A DNA stretch of 64,000 nucleotides from Crocinitomicaceae bacterium (GTDB taxonomy: Bacteria; Bacteroidota; Bacteroidia; Flavobacteriales_D; Crocinitomicaceae), in contig JAKVAR010000014.1 in the NCBI GenBank assembly GCA_022447585.1, positions 1 to 64,000 on the forward strand, read 5' to 3'. Shown here piece after piece: positions 60,022 through 64,000 of the stretch. Position 1 is the stretch's first letter, and every line of letters starts with the position of its first letter. The notes below the pieces were generated by a model, which made no database searches, had not been told where the DNA came from, and worked only from the letters and a program-made list of their open reading frames with translations. Position numbers and translations under genes: made by a program.

Positions 60022-61056
60022 ATGCAAGAGAATCAAAGAATAAAATTTGCAGTTGTAGGAGCTGGACATATTGGTAAACGTCACGCTGAAATGATCTCCA
60101 GAGAGGATGAGGCTGAATTAGTTGCTATGGTTGATATTCGTTCTCAGGAAGAATGTGACGCTCAAAGGTTTGATGTGCCTTTTTTCAAGTCCTTAGAAGA
60201 GTTGGTAAATTCAGGTGTTGAATTTGATGTTGCAAATATTTGTACGCCTAATGGGCTTCATTCATCTCAAAGCATTGTCGCCTTGCAGGATAAGAAACAT
60301 GTGGTTTGTGAAAAACCTATGGGGCTTTCAAAAGATAACTGTGAAAAGGTAATTTTTAAGTCGCTCCAAATGTCAAAGAACGTATTTTGTGTAATGCAAA
60401 ATAGATATTCCCCACCTTCAGAGTGGATTAAATCAGTGATTGAAAATAAGGTGTTAGGGGAAACTTTTATGGTTCAATTGAACTGCTATTGGAATAGAGA
60501 TTCTAGGTACTATAAAAAAGGTGGATGGAAAGGAACATCTGATTTAGATGGTGGAACCTTGTTTACTCAATTTTCTCACTTTATAGATATCATGTATTGG
60601 CTATTTGGAGATATTGAGAATATTCAGGGGAAATTTGCAGATTTTACACATCAAAATTCAACAGATTTTGAAGATTCGGGTTTTGTTAGTTTTGATTTTA
60701 TTAACGGTGGAATGGGAAGTTTAAACTATTCGACTGCTGTGGCTAATCAAAATTTAGAAAGTTCAATGACTATCATTGGGAGTAAAGGAAGTGTTAAAAT
60801 TGGAGGTCAATATATGAACGAAGTTGAGGTTTGTAATGTTGATGGATATGAAATGCCAACTTTAAGGGAGTCAAACCCTGCAAATGATTACGGGCCTTAT
60901 AAAGGTTCTGCTGCAAATCATAATTATGTAATTAAAAATGTGATTGATACACTAAAAGGGCGAACAACTGCTACTACAAATGCGCTTGAAGGACTTAAAG
61001 TGGTTGAGATAATTGAAAGAATTTATAAAGTAAGAAATGAACAACTCGGTATATAA
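60022..61056 (+). CDS. Gfo/Idh/MocA oxidoreductase (WbpB-like)
   Basis: KFAVVGAGHIGKRHAEMI, VCEKPMGLS, MQNRYSPPSEWIK, GGTLFTQFSHFIDIMYWLFGD. Confidence 0.9.
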   Translation: MQENQRIKFAVVGAGHIGKRHAEMISREDEAELVAMVDIRSQEECDAQRFDVPFFKSLEELVNSGVEFDVANICTPNGLHSSQSIVALQDKKHVVCEKPMGLSKDNCEKVIFKSLQMSKNVFCVMQNRYSPPSEWIKSVIENKVLGETFMVQLNCYWNRDSRYYKKGGWKGTSDLDGGTLFTQFSHFIDIMYWLFGDIENIQGKFADFTHQNSTDFEDSGFVSFDFINGGMGSLNYSTAVANQNLESSMTIIGSKGSVKIGGQYMNEVEVCNVDGYEMPTLRESNPANDYGPYKGSAANHNYVIKNVIDTLKGRTTATTNALEGLKVVEIIERIYKVRNEQLGI

Positions 61057-62341
61057 TAAATTAATCAATAGGGAAGCTAAGTTAGCTGTTATTGGTTTAG
61101 GGTACGTTGGATTGCCAATCGCATTAGAATTTGCTAAAAAGATTCAAGTTATAGGGTTTGATATTAATGAAGAGCGTGTAGAAATGATGCGTAATCATGT
61201 TGATCCAAGTAACGAATTAGATGCTTCTGAGTTTGATGGATGTGATATTGAATTTACGACTAAAATAGAGGACTTAGCAGATGTTCAGTTTTTCGTTGTT
61301 GCAGTGCCAACGCCAATTGATGATGCAAACCTTCCGAACTTAACACCTTTAATTGGCGCAAGTAAAACGGTTGGACAGGTTTTGAAGAAGGGTGATTATG
61401 TTGTGTTTGAATCCACTGTTTATCCTGGTTGTACGGAAGAAGATTGTATTCCGGTTTTAGAAGAAGTTTCTGGATTGAAATTCATGAAGGATTTTATGGT
61501 GGGGTATTCTCCTGAGCGTATTAATCCTGGGGATAAAGAACATACCTTGCAGAACGTGATTAAAGTTGTTTCTGGATGTTGTCATGAATCTTTAGATAAT
61601 ATTGCTAAAACATACGAATTAGTAGTTGGAGCAGGTGTGCATAGGGCTTCTTCGATTAAGGTTGCAGAGGCAGCAAAGATTATTGAAAATACACAGCGAG
61701 ATGTTAATATCGCCTTGATTAATGAGTTATCAATTATCTTTAATAAGCTAGATATTAATACCTTTGATGTGCTTGAAGCTGCTGGTACAAAGTGGAACTT
61801 TTTAAAATTCTCTCCAGGTCTGGTTGGCGGACACTGTATTGGTGTTGATCCGTATTATTTAACTCATAAGGCTCAGCAATCAGGATACCATTCAAAAGTA
61901 ATTACTAGCGGACGTTATGTTAATGATTCAATGGGATTCTACATTGGTAAACAAACGGTAAAGAAAATTCTTGCAAAAGGTAAGCACATTCAAGATGCTA
62001 AAATCTTGGTTATGGGAGCAACTTTTAAAGAAGATGTTAGCGATATTAGAAATTCCAAAGTTATCGATATCATTAATGAATTGAAGTCTTTTCAAGTTAA
62101 AGTTGATTTAGTAGATCCTCATGCTTCCTCTGATGAAATGGAACAGGAATATGGCGTTGCACTTACTGTTAATCCTTCGAATGATTATGATGCGGTTATT
62201 GTAGCGGTTAATCATAAAGAATACAAGGTGATGGAAGAAAGTGATTTTAGAGTTTTCATGAAAGATGATTTAGGAATTTTTGTAGATGTTAAAGGAATCT
62301 TCAAAGGCCAAATTGAGAATATGGAATATTGGAGCTTATAA
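61037..62341 (+). CDS. UDP-N-acetylhexosamine 6-dehydrogenase (WbpA/TviB-like)
   Basis: KLAVIGLGYVGLPIALEFAKK, VPTPIDDANLPNLTPL, ESTVYPGCTEEDC, YSPERINPGDKEHTLQNVIKVVSG, GLVGGHCIGVDPYYLTHKAQ. Confidence 0.93.
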   Translation: MNNSVYNKLINREAKLAVIGLGYVGLPIALEFAKKIQVIGFDINEERVEMMRNHVDPSNELDASEFDGCDIEFTTKIEDLADVQFFVVAVPTPIDDANLPNLTPLIGASKTVGQVLKKGDYVVFESTVYPGCTEEDCIPVLEEVSGLKFMKDFMVGYSPERINPGDKEHTLQNVIKVVSGCCHESLDNIAKTYELVVGAGVHRASSIKVAEAAKIIENTQRDVNIALINELSIIFNKLDINTFDVLEAAGTKWNFLKFSPGLVGGHCIGVDPYYLTHKAQQSGYHSKVITSGRYVNDSMGFYIGKQTVKKILAKGKHIQDAKILVMGATFKEDVSDIRNSKVIDIINELKSFQVKVDLVDPHASSDEMEQEYGVALTVNPSNDYDAVIVAVNHKEYKVMEESDFRVFMKDDLGIFVDVKGIFKGQIENMEYWSL

Positions 62342-62342
62342 T

Positions 62343-63401
62343 ATGAGTTATACGAGAAATATATTGATAACGGGTGGTGCTGGATTTATTGGTTCACACC
62401 TGGTTCGTTTAATGGTAAATAAATATCCTCACTATCGCATTGTAAATCTGGATAAGTTAACCTATGCGGGAAACTTAAAGAATTTGTCTGATGTTGAGGA
62501 GAAGACGAATTATACTTTTGTTAAAGCGGATATTTGCGACCAAAAAGCAATAATTGATGTATTCTCAAATTATCAAATTACTGATGTTATTCATTTAGCT
62601 GCGGAGTCACATGTGGATCGCTCAATTGAAGGTCCAATGGAATTTGTTATGACAAACGTTGTAGGAACTGTGAATCTCTTACAGTGTGCTAAGGATGCAT
62701 GGAAAGATACAGAAGGAAATATTTTTCACCATGTTTCAACAGATGAAGTGTATGGTTCATTGGGTGCTGAGGGACTTTTTAAAGAGACGACTTCATATGA
62801 TCCAAGATCGCCTTATTCATCTTCTAAAGCGTCTTCTGACCATTTTGTAAGAGCATTTCATCACACATATGGAATGAATATCAAATTATCTAATTGCTCA
62901 AACAATTACGGAAGTCATCAGTTTCCAGAGAAATTAATACCGCTAATGATCAATAATATTGTCAATAAAAAACCACTTCCGGTTTATGGAAAAGGTGATA
63001 ATATAAGGGATTGGCTTTGGGTCAATGATCATGCAAGTGCCATAGATCGAATTTTTCACGACGGGCGCATTGGTGAAGCGTACAATGTTGGTGGCCTTAA
63101 TGAATGGACTAATATTGATTTAGTTAAATACCTGTGTGGCTTACTTGATGAGAAGTTAGGTAGGGCAAGTGGTGAGAATGAATCGTTAATTACTTATGTT
63201 GCTGATAGAGCAGGACATGATATGCGTTATGCAATCGATGCTACTAAATTGGAAAATGAGCTAAATTGGAGGCCTTCTTTAGAGTTTGAAGAAGGGTTGT
63301 CTATTACTGTTGATTGGTACCTCGAGAATAGTGAATGGATTGAAGATATCACTTCAGGTTCTTATATGGATTACTATAACGATATGTATAAAAATCGCTA
63401 A
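62343..63401 (+). CDS. rfbB: dTDP-glucose 4,6-dehydratase
   Basis: ILITGGAGFIGSHLVRLMVNKYPHYRIVNLDKLTYAGNLKNL, AAESHVDRSI, HVSTDEVYGSLG, YSSSKASSDHFVRAFHHTYG; start placed at MSYTRNI rather than 62286. Confidence 0.94.
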   Translation: MSYTRNILITGGAGFIGSHLVRLMVNKYPHYRIVNLDKLTYAGNLKNLSDVEEKTNYTFVKADICDQKAIIDVFSNYQITDVIHLAAESHVDRSIEGPMEFVMTNVVGTVNLLQCAKDAWKDTEGNIFHHVSTDEVYGSLGAEGLFKETTSYDPRSPYSSSKASSDHFVRAFHHTYGMNIKLSNCSNNYGSHQFPEKLIPLMINNIVNKKPLPVYGKGDNIRDWLWVNDHASAIDRIFHDGRIGEAYNVGGLNEWTNIDLVKYLCGLLDEKLGRASGENESLITYVADRAGHDMRYAIDATKLENELNWRPSLEFEEGLSITVDWYLENSEWIEDITSGSYMDYYNDMYKNR

Positions 63402-64000
63402 ATGAGCTTTTGGAATAGAATTTTTTCGAAAAATGAAGAATCATTTCCAAACGTAGATTTGTCAATATTTCAAGTTGATATGCATAGCCATTTGATTCCT
63501 GGGATAGATGATGGATCGAAAACGATGGACCATACGATTGCAATGTTAGCCAAGTTTCAAAGTTTGGGTTATCATAAAGTTATTACTACTCCTCATATAA
63601 TGAGTGATTACTATCGCAATACACCTGATATTATTTTGGGGGGATTAGAGAATGTTAGAGCTGAACTCAAAAAGCTCAATTTAAAAATAGAAATTGAAGC
63701 TGCAGCGGAGTATTATTTTGACGATGCTCTTATGAAAAAATTAATCAACAAGGAGCCCTTGTTGACTTTTTCAGGTAAACATGTGTTATTCGAGTTTTCG
63801 TTTCATTCACAACCAGAGCAAATTGATAAGTTAATATTTGAATTGGTTACTCAGGGTTATATACCGGTGCTAGCACATTTTGAGCGTTACGTTTATTTTC
63901 ATGGTTCAGTAGATAAGGCTATTGAGTATAGAAAGTCTGGAGTTTTAATTCAATTGAATTTCAATTCTATTTTTGGACATTATGGTCCTGATGTAAAAAA
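63402..64000 (+). CDS. CpsB/CapC-type tyrosine-protein phosphatase (partial, runs off window)
   Basis: Manual translation MSFWNRIFSKNEESFPNVDLSIFQVDMHSHLIPGIDDGSKTMDHTIAMLAKFQSLGYHKVITTPHIMSDYY...PVLAHFERY; PHP-type metal motifs; absent from the ORF track because no stop occurs in the window. Confidence 0.9.
   Translation, partial: MSFWNRIFSKNEESFPNVDLSIFQVDMHSHLIPGIDDGSKTMDHTIAMLAKFQSLGYHKVITTPHIMSDYYRNTPDIILGGLENVRAELKKLNLKIEIEAAAEYYFDDALMKKLINKEPLLTFSGKHVLFEFSFHSQPEQIDKLIFELVTQGYIPVLAHFERYVYFHGSVDKAIEYRKSGVLIQLNFNSIFGHYGPDVK

Noticed and set aside
1-64000. CRISPR arrays, prophage, insertion sequences, tRNA or rRNA genes
   Set aside because: No regularly spaced repeats, transposase or integrase motifs, or tRNA/rRNA-like stretches were noticed on reading; a tRNAscan/Infernal run would be needed to exclude small RNAs fully.

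Overview
Gene-dense, AT-rich chromosomal window that looks like a Bacteroidota genome, probably Flavobacteriales. Support for this comes from T9SS and gliding-motility C-terminal sorting domains, a DUF4249/TonB-receptor pair, a split transketolase and an HU-CCDC81/SPOR protein. I found no rRNA, tRNA, CRISPR array, transposase or prophage. Contents in order: a WG-repeat protein fragment; two divergent GH3-family adenylating enzymes flanking an un-annotated 32-aa membrane ORF; dNK kinase; HldD; a CotH-family T9SS protein; a decayed S41 protease; a quinone-oxidoreductase-type dehydrogenase; a FlgO/TPR/AraC regulator; an ABC ATPase with an unusual helical N-terminus, its membrane partner and a VanW protein; TIGR04282 and rhodanese proteins; a TonB/DUF4249 pair; an orphan histidine kinase-pheT-bioD-bioA run; T9SS proteins; a transketolase operon split by a VWA gene and continuing into an ECF sigma module; GAPDH; ribD; an OxyR/AhpC/Dps oxidative-stress locus; waaA; cysQ-cysC; and the start of a surface-polysaccharide locus (WbpA/B/D/E-like genes, Ugd, UXS, RfbB, CpsB-type phosphatase). 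The strongest candidate for something undescribed is the ABC ATPase whose N-terminus resembles effector-associated domains (EAD) of bacterial conflict systems. All family calls come from reading motifs in the translations; no database search was run.
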